Shown piece by piece: positions 8,443 to 18,095 of a DNA stretch of 64,000 nucleotides (the first letter of the stretch is position 1; the number at the start of each line of letters is the position of its first letter). The notes under the pieces were generated by a model. It was not told the origin of the DNA. It saw nothing but the letters and a program-made list of their open reading frames with translations, and did not search any database. Source of the stretch: Rugamonas sp. A1-17 (GTDB lineage: Bacteria; Pseudomonadota; Gammaproteobacteria; Burkholderiales; Burkholderiaceae_D); NCBI GenBank assembly GCA_025548565.1, contig JAJLPB010000001.1, positions 62,001-126,000 of the forward strand, in the 5' to 3' direction. Position numbers and translations under genes: made by a program.

Positions 8443-10095
8443 ATGCTCCGCACCTTGTCCATCCGCGATTTCGTCATCGTCGACACCATCGAACTGGAAT
8501 TCTCCGCAGGCTTCACCGTCTTCACCGGCGAGACCGGCGCCGGCAAATCGATCCTGATCGACGCGCTGACGCTGGCGCTGGGCGGCCGCGGCGACGCCAG
8601 CGTGGTGCGCGAGGGCGCGGCCAAGGCCGACATCACGGCGGACTTTGCGCCCAGCGAGCAGGCCAGCGACTGGCTGGCCGCCAACGAGTTCGCGGCGGAG
8701 GAGGGCGGCGCGCTGCTGCGCCGCGTGATCGACAACGCCGGCCGCAGCAAGGCCTACATCAACGGCATCGCGGCCACGGCGGCGCAGCTGCGCGAGCTGG
8801 GCGACATGCTGGTCGACATCCACGGCCAGCACGCGCACCAGTCGCTGATGAAGACCGAGGCGCAGCGCGCGCTGCTCGACGGCCAGGCCGGCGCCGGCGG
8901 CGACGTCAAGGCGGTGACGCTGGCGTACAAGGCATGGCGTGCGCTGGCGCGGCAGCTGGAGGAGTTCGAGACCAACGCCGCCAACGTGCTGTATGAGCGC
9001 GAGCGGCTGGAGTGGCAGGTCAACGAGCTGGAAAAGCTGGCCGTCAAGCCGGGCGAGTGGGCCGAGGTGACCAATGAGCAGAGCCGCCTGTCGCACGCGG
9101 CCAGCCTGCTGGAGGGCGCGCAGGAGGCGCTGGCGGTGATCTCGGAGGCGGAGGAGCATCCCATCCTGTCGCAGCTGTCCTCGTTGAACCAGAAGCTGGG
9201 CAAGCTGGCCGGCATCGACACCGGCCTGCAGGCCATCGTCGATCTGATCGAGCCGGCGCGCATCCAGCTGCAGGAGGCCGTGTATGCGCTCAACGATTAC
9301 CTGGACCGGGTCGACCTCGATCCCGAGCGGCTGCGCAGCGTGGAGGCGCGCATGGACGCGATCCATTCGGCGGCGCGCAAGTTCCGCGTCGGCGAGGAGC
9401 AGCTGCCGGAGGAGCATGCCAAGCTGGCCGAGCGCCTGTCGCGGATCGCCGACGCCAGCGACATCGAAGGCTTGCGCAAGCAGGAGGAAAAGCTCAAGGC
9501 CGCGTACATGGAGCAGGCGCGGCGCCTGTCCGCCACGCGCGCCACGGCGGCCCGCCAGCTGAGCGACGCCGTCACCAAGGCGATGCAGGAACTGAACATG
9601 ACGGGCGGCCGTTTCGAAGTCGCGCTCAACGCGGGCGAGCCTGGCGCGCATGGGCTGGAGCAGGTCGAGTTCCTGGTGGCCGGTCACGCGGGCGTGGCGC
9701 CTCGCTCGCTGGCCAAGGTGGCGTCGGGCGGCGAGCTGGCGCGCATCTCGCTGGCCATTTCCGTGATCACCTCGAACGCCACCACCACGCCGACGCTGAT
9801 CTTCGATGAAGTCGACAGCGGCATCGGCGGCGGCGTGGCCGAAGTGGTGGGACGCCTGCTGCGCCGCCTGGGCCAGGAGCGCCAGGTGCTGTGCGTGACG
9901 CACTTGCCGCAGGTGGCTAGCCAGGCCGGCCAGCACTTCCAGGTGGCCAAGGGCACGCTGGAAAACGGCAAGACCGCCTCGCGCATCGACGTGCTGGACT
10001 CCAAGGCCCGCGTCGAGGAAGTGGCGCGCATGCTGGGCGGCCTGGAAATCACCGCCACCACCCGCAAGCACGCGCGCGAGCTGCTGGCCTCTTGA
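8443..10095 (+). CDS. recN: DNA repair protein RecN
   Basis: This SMC-like ATPase acts in recombinational repair of double-strand breaks. The 550-residue length is typical. Walker A is GETGAGKS (residues 29-36), the central third is coiled coil, and the C-terminal half carries the signature KVASGGELARISLA, Walker B LIFDEVDSGIGG and the switch VTHLPQVA. ATG 8443 (MLRTLSIRDFVIVD) matches the conserved start. It lies 16 bp after nadK and shares its SOS promoter. Confidence 0.96.
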   Translation: MLRTLSIRDFVIVDTIELEFSAGFTVFTGETGAGKSILIDALTLALGGRGDASVVREGAAKADITADFAPSEQASDWLAANEFAAEEGGALLRRVIDNAGRSKAYINGIAATAAQLRELGDMLVDIHGQHAHQSLMKTEAQRALLDGQAGAGGDVKAVTLAYKAWRALARQLEEFETNAANVLYERERLEWQVNELEKLAVKPGEWAEVTNEQSRLSHAASLLEGAQEALAVISEAEEHPILSQLSSLNQKLGKLAGIDTGLQAIVDLIEPARIQLQEAVYALNDYLDRVDLDPERLRSVEARMDAIHSAARKFRVGEEQLPEEHAKLAERLSRIADASDIEGLRKQEEKLKAAYMEQARRLSATRATAARQLSDAVTKAMQELNMTGGRFEVALNAGEPGAHGLEQVEFLVAGHAGVAPRSLAKVASGGELARISLAISVITSNATTTPTLIFDEVDSGIGGGVAEVVGRLLRRLGQERQVLCVTHLPQVASQAGQHFQVAKGTLENGKTASRIDVLDSKARVEEVARMLGGLEITATTRKHARELLAS

Positions 10096-10120
10096 TCCCC
10101 CTCAGCCGGGACGCAGGCTG

Positions 10121-10152
10121 GCACTGAAAAAACGCGCTATGATATTCAGTGC
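10121..10152. promoter_or_regulatory. Inverted-repeat operator of the fitAB-type operon
   Basis: GCACTGAA (10121-10128) and its exact reverse complement TTCAGTGC (10145-10152) are separated by 16 nt. They flank a TATGAT -10-like hexamer at 10138-10143. FitA-type ribbon-helix-helix antitoxins bind spaced inverted repeats of this size upstream of their own operon, so this is the probable autoregulatory site. Confidence 0.6.
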
Positions 10153-10169
10153 CTCTCCAAGGTGAACAT

Positions 10170-10409
10170 ATGAGCGCGATTACTGTTCTCGATTTATCGG
10201 AAGAAATGCATCGTGCGCTGCGGGCGCGCGCGTCGCAGAATGGCCGCAGTGCCGAAGCTGAGGTACTGGACATTCTTGAGAAGGCATTGCGGTCCGACAC
10301 GCGCCTGAAAATCGGCTCCGAACTAGCGGCCTTCGGGAGATCATTCGGGGGCGTGGAATTGGCCATTTCGCGTGATCAAACTCCGCTCAAGCCGGCAGAG
10401 TACGAATGA
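10170..10409 (+). CDS. FitA/VapB-type ribbon-helix-helix antitoxin
   Basis: A 79-residue antitoxin. The N-terminal ribbon-helix-helix (ITVLDLSEEMHRALRARASQNGRSAEAEVLDILEKAL, shown here only to describe the domain, residues 3-38) has the FitA-like pattern HRALRxRAxxxGRSAEAEV. The C-terminal part should wrap the toxin. ATG 10170 has AAGGTG about 5 nt upstream; a GTG at 10149 lies inside the inverted repeat and is less likely. It overlaps the toxin start by 4 nt (ATGA), so the two are translationally coupled. Confidence 0.85.
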   Translation: MSAITVLDLSEEMHRALRARASQNGRSAEAEVLDILEKALRSDTRLKIGSELAAFGRSFGGVELAISRDQTPLKPAEYE

Positions 10410-10825
10410 TCATCCTTGATACCAATGTCGTTTCGGAACCGATGAAGCCGAGCGGCAGTCCGGCTGTGCAGGCATGGCTGGACCGGCATCCTGCTGAAAA
10501 TCTTTATTTAACCGCCACCAGCCTGGCAGAGCTACTGGTTGGAATTGAAATTCTTCACGACGGCAAACGCAAGAAACAGCTTGCCGCCGCACTCCGCTCG
10601 TTGATGAGTAAACTATTCGGCACGCGAATCTTACCGTTCGATCAGGCTGCTGCGCTGAGCTATGCATCGTTGATGGCGCGCGCTCGCGCCGCCGGACGCA
10701 TACTGTCCTTGGCTGACGGTCAAATAGCGGCGATTGCCAAATCGCGGCACTTTATCGTGGCGACACGCGATACCGCACCGTTTAATGCTATCGGCCTTCA
10801 AGTGATAAACCCCTGGACGGCCTGA
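10406..10825 (+). CDS. FitB/VapC-type PIN-domain toxin
   Basis: A 139-residue PIN-domain ribonuclease toxin. The acidic metal ligands are visible at D5 (IILDTNVVSE), E42 (SLAELLVG), D104 (ADGQIAAIA) and D122 (TRDT). It is coupled to the antitoxin by an ATGA overlap. The pair sits between recN and hemH, which look like core genes, and its codon use is less GC-biased, so it is likely an insertion. The RNA target is unknown. Confidence 0.88.
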   Translation: MIILDTNVVSEPMKPSGSPAVQAWLDRHPAENLYLTATSLAELLVGIEILHDGKRKKQLAAALRSLMSKLFGTRILPFDQAAALSYASLMARARAAGRILSLADGQIAAIAKSRHFIVATRDTAPFNAIGLQVINPWTA

Positions 10826-10897
10826 ATCTCGGCGGGCGGCTTCGAGTTCGGCATGCTCGGCGGCGCCGATTTCCAACCACCGCCGCGCCAGGCTATC

Positions 10898-10903
10898 TAT
10901 AAT
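10898..10903 (+). promoter_or_regulatory. Probable -10 element of hemH
   Basis: A perfect TATAAT lies 35 bp before the hemH start, in the gap after the toxin-antitoxin pair. No good -35 hexamer is visible at 17 bp, so only the -10 is supported. Confidence 0.4.
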
Positions 10904-10938
10904 GGCAAGCTGTCCTATACACGCTGCCATCGGCCGAC

Positions 10939-12048
10939 ATGACCTTCTTAAAAGAACCTCCCCACAAGCACGGCACCGTTGGCCGTAGCGCCATCGTGCT
11001 GGTCAACCTGGGCACGCCCGACGCGCCCACCCGCTCCGCCGTGCGCCGCTACCTGAAGGAATTCCTGTCCGATCCGCGCGTGGTGGAGATTCCGCGCGCG
11101 GTCTGGTGGTTCATCCTCAACCTGATCATCCTGCCGTTCCGCTCCGGCCAGTCGGCGAAAAAATACGCGTCGATCTGGACCCGCGACGGCTCGCCGCTGA
11201 AGGTGCACACCGCCGCCCAGGCCCTGCTGCTGCGCGGCGCGCTCGGCGAACGCGGCCACCAGAACCTGACCGTGGCCATGGCCATGCGCTACGGCTCGCC
11301 GTCGCTGCCCGAGGTGCTGGCCAAGCTCAAGGCCGACGGCGTCGGACGCATCGTCGTGCTGCCCGCCTATCCGCAGTATTCCGGCACCACCACCGGCTCC
11401 ATCTACGACGCCGTGTTCGACCACTATGGCACGGTGCGCAACATTCCCGAGCTGCGCTTCGTGCGCAACTACCACGACCACGACGGCTACATCCGCGCGC
11501 TGCGCGATTCGGTGCAGGCGCACTGGGACGCCCACGGCCGTCCGGACAAGCTGGTGCTGAGCTTCCACGGCGTGCCCAAGCGCACGCTGATGCTGGGCGA
11601 CCCCTACCACTGCGAGTGCCTGAAGACCGCGCGCCTGCTGGCTACCGCGCTGAAACTGACGCCAGATCAATATGTGGTCACCTTCCAGTCGCGCTTCGGC
11701 AAGGCCGAGTGGCTGCAGCCCTACACCGCGCCCACCATCGCCCAGCTGGCGCGCGACGGCGTCCGGCGCGTGGACGTGCTGTGCCCCGGCTTCACCAGCG
11801 ACTGCCTGGAAACGCTGGAGGAAATCGCGATGGAGGTGCGGCACGACTTCGAGCAGGCCGGCGGCCGCGAATTCCACTACATCCCCTGCCTGAACGAAAC
11901 CCCGGCCTGGATCGCCGCGATGGCGGAAATTGCCGAGCAGCACATGATCGGCTGGCCGACCCAGATGGCGCCGGCCCAGCACGATGAATTGAGGAAAGAC
12001 GCGGAAACCGGCCGCGCAGCCGCCCTCAAACTGGGCGCCGCCGACTGA
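10939..12048 (+). CDS. hemH: Ferrochelatase
   Basis: This is the last step of protoheme synthesis, inserting Fe2+ into protoporphyrin IX at the cytoplasmic face of the membrane. The 369-residue product shows the family start AIVLVNLGTPDAPT, the catalytic histidine in LSFHGVPKRT (about residue 210), and the late block FTSDCLETLEEI with its Glu residues. The length is typical of proteobacterial ferrochelatase. It appears to have its own promoter after the toxin-antitoxin insertion. Confidence 0.95.
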   Translation: MTFLKEPPHKHGTVGRSAIVLVNLGTPDAPTRSAVRRYLKEFLSDPRVVEIPRAVWWFILNLIILPFRSGQSAKKYASIWTRDGSPLKVHTAAQALLLRGALGERGHQNLTVAMAMRYGSPSLPEVLAKLKADGVGRIVVLPAYPQYSGTTTGSIYDAVFDHYGTVRNIPELRFVRNYHDHDGYIRALRDSVQAHWDAHGRPDKLVLSFHGVPKRTLMLGDPYHCECLKTARLLATALKLTPDQYVVTFQSRFGKAEWLQPYTAPTIAQLARDGVRRVDVLCPGFTSDCLETLEEIAMEVRHDFEQAGGREFHYIPCLNETPAWIAAMAEIAEQHMIGWPTQMAPAQHDELRKDAETGRAAALKLGAAD

Positions 12049-12119
12049 AAAGAGGCAAACTTGCCACAATTGCCCGCTTACGCCATCATCAGCACTTGCG
12101 GTCGATGAGTGCCAGCCTG

Positions 12120-12218
12120 TTAAAATAGCCGACTGACGGGATCGGCGGCGTAGCAGATCCATGCCGTCGCCAGGACGATGTACACCAGGATGGATGCTGC
12201 GATCAGTGGCAACTTCAT
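12120..12218 (-). CDS. Candidate single-span membrane microprotein
   Basis: A 32-residue ORF, MKLPLIAASILVYIVLATAW followed by ICYAADPVSRLF. It has one hydrophobic helix and a positively charged start. AGGGAG lies 10 nt upstream of the ATG, slightly far. It lies in the gap between hemH and grpE on the opposite strand. No family is recognised; the call rests on hydrophobicity and the ribosome binding site. Confidence 0.4.
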   Translation of the reverse strand: MKLPLIAASILVYIVLATAWICYAADPVSRLF

Positions 12219-12377
12219 GATGAATGCGCTCCCTGAAAACCTGCCGCGACGGTTGTCTTGAGTACATCTTAGACGCTGCGCTGCAAAAGAGTAGAGCCTG
12301 CACAGACGAAGTTTTGTAACGCTTGATACATCAGGCCGCTTGCGGGGCAGCGGCGGCAAATGGCGCCAGGAATAACC

Positions 12378-12405
12378 CTTGAAAACGTAGGTTATCGCCC
12401 CATTT
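12378..12405 (+). promoter_or_regulatory. Sigma32 (RpoH) heat-shock promoter of grpE
   Basis: CTTGAAA (12378-12384), a 13-nt spacer and CCCCATTT (12398-12405) match the proteobacterial RpoH consensus perfectly. The predicted start is about 50 nt before the grpE ATG. I found no CIRCE inverted repeat here, so control appears RpoH-based. The rest of the gap 12219-12377 shows nothing else that I can support. Confidence 0.88.
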
Positions 12406-12462
12406 GCTGCTGGTGCAGTAAGAAAAGTAATGTCAAACAAATACGATAGTAGGAGTCTATAG

Positions 12463-13005
12463 ATGCAAGATCAGGAAAACCAAGCCGTACCTAATCCAGA
12501 GGCGGCAGCGGCCGCTGCGTCGGCCCCGCCATCGACTCCTGACCAGCCTTCGCTGGAGGAGCAGCTGTCGGCCACCGAAGCGAAACTGGCCGAGATGCAC
12601 GACGCCTTCATGCGCGCCAAGGCCGACGGCGAAAACATCCGCCGCCGCGCCCAGGAAGACGTGGCCAAGGCCCACAAATTCGCCGTCGAGAGCTTTGCCG
12701 AGGCCATGGTGCCGGTCAAGGACAGCCTGGAAATGGCGCTCAAGGTGGAAACCCCGTCGGTCGAATCGCTGAAGGAAGGCGTGGAAATGACGCTCAAGCA
12801 GCTGTCCTCGGCGTTCGAGAAGAACCGTCTGCTGGAAATCTTGCCGGCCCAGGGCGAGAAGCTGGATCCGAACAAGCACCAGGCCGTCGCCGTGGTGCCT
12901 GCCGACCAGGAAGCCAATACGGTAGTTTCCGTATTGCAAAAAGGCTATATGATCGCGGACCGCCTGCTGCGTCCCGCCATCGTGACCGCGGCACAGGCAA
13001 AATAA
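12463..13005 (+). CDS. grpE: Nucleotide exchange factor GrpE
   Basis: This cochaperone releases ADP from DnaK. The 180-residue product has an acidic, Ala-rich disordered N-terminus, a long helix (about residues 30-85, including [18 protein letters not shown]), and the C-terminal beta domain with [11 protein letters not shown]...[22 protein letters not shown] lies 7 nt before ATG 12463. It starts the grpE-dnaK-dnaJ chaperone group and has its own RpoH promoter. Confidence 0.96.
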   Translation: MQDQENQAVPNPEAAAAAASAPPSTPDQPSLEEQLSATEAKLAEMHDAFMRAKADGENIRRRAQEDVAKAHKFAVESFAEAMVPVKDSLEMALKVETPSVESLKEGVEMTLKQLSSAFEKNRLLEILPAQGEKLDPNKHQAVAVVPADQEANTVVSVLQKGYMIADRLLRPAIVTAAQAK

Positions 13006-13038
13006 GAAAATATTTTTGCTCGCGCGCCGAACTAAGCA

Positions 13039-13066
13039 CTTGAAAACATACAGCTTTTCCACATAT
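13039..13066 (+). promoter_or_regulatory. Sigma32-type promoter of dnaK
   Basis: CTTGAAA (13039-13045), a 13-nt spacer and CCACATAT (13059-13066), one mismatch from the CCCCATNT consensus. It has the same spacing as the grpE promoter and lies 39 bp before the dnaK start. Confidence 0.78.
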
Positions 13067-13105
13067 TAGTACCATCTGAACTTTAGCAAATAAGGAAGAA
13101 AAATC

Positions 13106-15058
<1,953 letters not shown>

Positions 15059-15077
15059 TCGGCAAGTAAGATCGCCA

Positions 15078-15095
15078 TCCCCGCGCAGGCGGGGA
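15078..15095. repeat. Short REP-like palindrome
   Basis: TCCCCGC-GCAG-GCGGGGA is a 7-bp perfect stem with a 4-nt loop just after dnaK. Its form resembles scattered intergenic palindromes of many proteobacteria. Only one copy was noticed here, so repeat status is a guess. Confidence 0.3.
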
Positions 15096-15103
15096 GGACG
15101 AGC

Positions 15104-15146
15104 GCCGAGCCGTGCGGCCGTGGAAACGGCACCGGCTCGGCTTTTT
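15104..15146 (+). terminator. Intrinsic terminator between dnaK and dnaJ
   Basis: GCCGAGCCG (15104-15112) pairs with CGGCTCGGC (15133-15141), with inner CCGT/ACGG pairing around a GAA-type loop, then TTTTT. It should lower dnaJ expression relative to dnaK or set dnaJ under a separate promoter. Confidence 0.85.
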
Positions 15147-15191
15147 AGCATAAACAGTACATCAGTATAAATACAGCAAGGTGCCGACAAT

Positions 15192-16319
15192 ATGGCAAAG
15201 CGAGATTTCTACGAGACACTTGGTGTCGCCAAAAACGCGTCGGAAGACGAGATCAAGAAGTCGTATCGCAAACTGGCGATGAAATACCATCCGGACCGCA
15301 ATCCGGATAGCAAAGAGTCGGAAGAAAAATTCAAGGAAGTCAAAGAAGCCTACGAGATGCTGACCAATCCGGAGAAGCGCGAGGCGTATGACCGCTATGG
15401 TCACGCCGGCGTCGATCCGAACATGGGCGGCGGAGGCGGTTTCGGCGGTGGCGCGGGCGGCTTCGGCGACGCCTTCGGCGACATCTTCGGCGACATCTTC
15501 GGTGGCGGCCGTGGCCGCAGCCAGGGCCCGCAGGTGTACCGCGGCGCCGACCTGCGCTACAACCTGGAGATCACGCTGGAGCAGGCCGCGCACGGCTTCG
15601 ACACCACCATCCGCGTGCCGTCCTGGGACAAGTGCGACACCTGCCACGGTACCGGCGCCAAGCCGGGCACCTCGCCGGTGACGTGCTCGACCTGCGCCGG
15701 CCACGGCCAGGTGCGCATGCAGCAGGGCTTCTTCAGCATCCAGCAGACCTGCCCGAAATGCCATGGCACCGGCAAGATCATCCCGGAGCCATGCGCCGCG
15801 TGCTCGGGCCAGGGCCGCATCAAGCGCAACAAGACGCTGGAAGTGAAGATCCCGGTCGGCATCGACAACGGCATGCGCATCCGCTCGTCCGGCAACGGCG
15901 AGCCGGGCACCAACGGCGGGCCGTCGGGCGATTTGTATGTGGAGATCCACATCAAGCCGCACAGCGTGTTCCAGCGCGAGGGCGACGACCTGCATTGCGA
16001 GATGCCGATCTCGTTCGCCAAGGCGGCTTTGGGTGGCGACATCGAGGTGCCGACATTGTCTGGTAAAGTATCGTTCACGATTCCCGAAGGCACCCAGTCG
16101 GGCAAGACCTTCCGCCTCAAGGGCAAGGGCATCAAGGGTGTGCGTTCCGGCTTCGCGGGCGACCTGTTCTGCCACGTGGCGGTCGAGACCCCGGTCAAGC
16201 TGACCGAGAAGCAGAAGGACATGCTGCGCGATTTCGAGAAGCTGACCACCGAGGGCGGCGCCAAGCACAGCCCGCAAAGCAAGACCTGGCGCGACAAGGT
16301 GAAGGATTTTTTTGAGTAG
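15192..16319 (+). CDS. dnaJ: Chaperone protein DnaJ (Hsp40)
   Basis: This cochaperone stimulates the DnaK ATPase and binds unfolded proteins. The 375-residue product has the J domain with HPDRNP (about residues 33-38), a Gly/Phe-rich linker ([14 protein letters not shown]), four CxxCxGxG zinc repeats ([32 protein letters not shown]) and the C-terminal substrate domains. AAGGTG lies before the ATG. It follows dnaK after a terminator. Confidence 0.97.
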   Translation: MAKRDFYETLGVAKNASEDEIKKSYRKLAMKYHPDRNPDSKESEEKFKEVKEAYEMLTNPEKREAYDRYGHAGVDPNMGGGGGFGGGAGGFGDAFGDIFGDIFGGGRGRSQGPQVYRGADLRYNLEITLEQAAHGFDTTIRVPSWDKCDTCHGTGAKPGTSPVTCSTCAGHGQVRMQQGFFSIQQTCPKCHGTGKIIPEPCAACSGQGRIKRNKTLEVKIPVGIDNGMRIRSSGNGEPGTNGGPSGDLYVEIHIKPHSVFQREGDDLHCEMPISFAKAALGGDIEVPTLSGKVSFTIPEGTQSGKTFRLKGKGIKGVRSGFAGDLFCHVAVETPVKLTEKQKDMLRDFEKLTTEGGAKHSPQSKTWRDKVKDFFE

Positions 16320-16361
16320 CCAGTTGAGTAACTGCGACGTCACGCAGTCTTGGTAATATCG

Positions 16362-16402
16362 GACCGCCGCGCCACCTTTCCGGGTGGACCGGCGGTCTTC
16401 TT
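16362..16402 (+). terminator. Probable terminator after dnaJ
   Basis: GACCGCCG (16362-16369) pairs with CGGCGGTC (16390-16397), with inner CCACC/GGTGG pairing, followed by a weak TTCTT. The T run is poor, so termination may be partial. Confidence 0.5.
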
Positions 16403-16420
16403 ATGTACGAGAGGAGCATC

Positions 16421-17098
16421 ATGAGTGATCTGGACAACAGCAATTCCCCGTTGCGCGACCTGCTGGACAACAACCGCCGCTGGGCCGAATCCGAAGTCGA
16501 ACGCGACCCGGACTTCTTCAACCGCCTGGCGCAGCAAGCCTCGCCGGAGTATCTGTGGATAGGCTGCTCGGACAGCCGGGTGCCGGCAAATGAGCTGCTG
16601 GGCCTGGCGCCTGGCGACGTTTTCGTCCACCGCAACATCGCCAACGTGGTGGTGCATTCGGACCTGAACGCGCTGTCGGTGCTGCAGTTCGCCATCGACG
16701 TGCTGAAGGTGAAGCACGTGATCATCGTCGGCCACTACGGCTGCAAGGGCGTGCACGCGGCGATGACCGGCACCCGCGTCGGCCTGGCCGACAACTGGCT
16801 GCGCCACGTGCAGGATGTGCACCAGAAGCACGAGCGCTACCTGGGCGACGTCCTGACCAGCAAGCTGCGCGCCGAGCGCATGTGCGAGCTCAACGTGGTG
16901 GAGCAGGTGTCCAACGTCTGCCAGACCACCATCGTGCAGGACGCGTGGGACCGTGGCCAGGATGTCACGGTGCACGGCTGGGTCTACGGCCTGAAGGATG
17001 GCAAGCTGCACGACCTGGAAATGACCGTCGCCGCCGCCCACGAACTGCAGCCGCGCGTGGCCAAGCGCCTGAGCGCGTATGAGGCGGACCTGGGCTGA
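16421..17098 (+). CDS. can: Beta-class carbonic anhydrase
   Basis: This zinc enzyme interconverts CO2 and bicarbonate in the cytoplasm. The 225-residue product carries the zinc ligands C49, H105 and C108 (GCSDSRVP and GHYGCKG) and the catalytic dyad D51-R53. It resembles E. coli Can in length and motifs. ATG 16421 is preferred because GAGGAG lies 5-6 nt upstream; an in-frame ATG at 16403 sits inside the terminator stem region. Confidence 0.95.
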   Translation: MSDLDNSNSPLRDLLDNNRRWAESEVERDPDFFNRLAQQASPEYLWIGCSDSRVPANELLGLAPGDVFVHRNIANVVVHSDLNALSVLQFAIDVLKVKHVIIVGHYGCKGVHAAMTGTRVGLADNWLRHVQDVHQKHERYLGDVLTSKLRAERMCELNVVEQVSNVCQTTIVQDAWDRGQDVTVHGWVYGLKDGKLHDLEMTVAAAHELQPRVAKRLSAYEADLG

Positions 17099-17191
17099 TC
17101 TGCGTTGCCGCTGGCAGAGAGTCGGCTTTGTGCCGTAGAATGGATTGATTCTTGCTTGCAGTAAGGCCATGAACTCTCTTCCAAACTCCGC

Positions 17192-17824
17192 ATGACGACC
17201 ATGAAACACTTACGTATCGTGGTCGTCAACACCATCATCCTTGCCGGCGACGAGGATGACGAAGCGCTGCGCGCGCAGGCCGAGCGGGCCCGCGCGCTGC
17301 GCATCGGCTTGCTGGAGGCGGGCTACGACATCGTCGCCTCGCTGCCGCCGGACATGTACCTGCCCGAGCGCATCGCGCAACTGCAGCCGGACATGATCAT
17401 CGTCGACGCCGAATCCGACGCGCGCGACGTGCTGGAACACATCGTCATCGCCACCCGCGACGAGCGCCGCCCCATCGTCATGTTCACCGAGAGCGACGAC
17501 ACCGAGAGCATGGAGGCCGCCATGGCGGCCGGCGTGTCGGCCTACATCGTGGCTGGCCTGCAGAGCGACCGCATCAAGCCGGTGCTGCAGGTGGCGCTGG
17601 CGCGCTTCAAGCGCGAGCAGAAGCTGCTGGACGAACTGTCCGACACCAAGAGCAAGCTGGCCGAGCGCAAGATCATCGAGCGCGCCAAGGGCTTGTTAAT
17701 GGAGCGTCAACGTTTCAGCGAAGAGCAGGCCTACCAAAAGCTGCGCAGCATGGCCATGAGCAAGAACCTCAAGTTGTCCGAGGTGGCCCAGCGCATCATC
17801 GACGTCGAAGATCTGCTGGGCTGA
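17192..17824 (+). CDS. nasT: ANTAR-domain antiterminator NasT
   Basis: This is a response-regulator-like RNA-binding protein that permits readthrough of leader terminators in nitrate assimilation operons. The 210-residue product has an N-terminal receiver-like domain (ending VAGLQSDRIKPVLQVAL), a coiled-coil linker and a C-terminal ANTAR domain (about residues 150-208, AERKIIERAKGLLMERQRFSEEQ region). Two RNA leaders in this window have the ANTAR target form, which supports the call. The usual nitrate-responsive partner NasS is not encoded next to it. ATG 17192 or 17201 are both possible starts. Confidence 0.92.
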   Translation: MTTMKHLRIVVVNTIILAGDEDDEALRAQAERARALRIGLLEAGYDIVASLPPDMYLPERIAQLQPDMIIVDAESDARDVLEHIVIATRDERRPIVMFTESDDTESMEAAMAAGVSAYIVAGLQSDRIKPVLQVALARFKREQKLLDELSDTKSKLAERKIIERAKGLLMERQRFSEEQAYQKLRSMAMSKNLKLSEVAQRIIDVEDLLG

Positions 17825-17841
17825 CGCCCGTCCAAAATGAT

Positions 17842-17866
17842 GCACCGCGCAATCGCGGTGCGTTTT
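17842..17866 (+). terminator. Terminator after nasT
   Basis: GCACCGCG (17842-17849), loop CAAT, CGCGGTGC (17854-17861), then GTTTT. A perfect 8-bp stem 17 bp after the nasT stop. Confidence 0.78.
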
Positions 17867-17927
17867 CCGCCCCACCGCACGGCGCTCCCATCCTCCTTAC
17901 CCCCGTGGCTCTCCCCTGCAAACTTGC

Positions 17928-17943
17928 TGGCATGGACATTGCA
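17928..17943 (+). promoter_or_regulatory. Sigma54 promoter of the nrt operon
   Basis: TGGCAT-N5-TTGCA with GG (17929-17930) and GC (17941-17942) separated by exactly 10 nt, as sigma54 requires. The predicted start near 17954 falls one base before the first leader hairpin. No clear paired NtrC sites are visible upstream. Confidence 0.8.
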
Positions 17944-17954
17944 TAGCCTGTAAG

Positions 17955-18059
17955 CAAGCGCAACGATGCGCTTGATGTACCTCGCCAACGGCGGTGAGGT
18001 CCACCAGACAACGACGTCTACACACGTGAATCCGTTCACGCTGGGTAGACTTTTTTTTT
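17955..18059 (+). ncRNA. NasT-responsive (ANTAR) leader with terminator, nrt operon
   Basis: Hairpin P1: CAAGCGC, hexaloop AACGAT, GCGCTTG (17955-17974). After 4 nt comes hairpin P2: ACCTCGCC, hexaloop AACGGC, GGTGAGGT (17979-18000). Both loops have A at position 1 and G at position 4, the defining feature of the ANTAR target RNA. An intrinsic terminator follows: GTCTAC/GTAGAC with inner CGTGAA/TTCACG, then nine T (18016-18059). The structural gene starts 36 bp later. In this copy P2 does not overlap the terminator arm, so the switching geometry is not fully explained. Confidence 0.85.
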
Positions 18060-18095
18060 GCCGTTTTGTTCTGCTGACTACATAAGGGATTTGCG

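Noticed and set aside
12219..12462. Search for a CIRCE (HrcA) inverted repeat before grpE
   Set aside because: No TTAGCACTC-N9-GAGTGCTAA-like sequence is present; the RpoH promoter explains the regulation.
17842..17861. GCACC...GGTGC dyad considered as an NtrC site for the nrt promoter
   Set aside because: The half-sites are 5 bp further apart than in NtrC dyads, and the sequence is a perfect stem-loop followed by T just after nasT, so a terminator explains it better.
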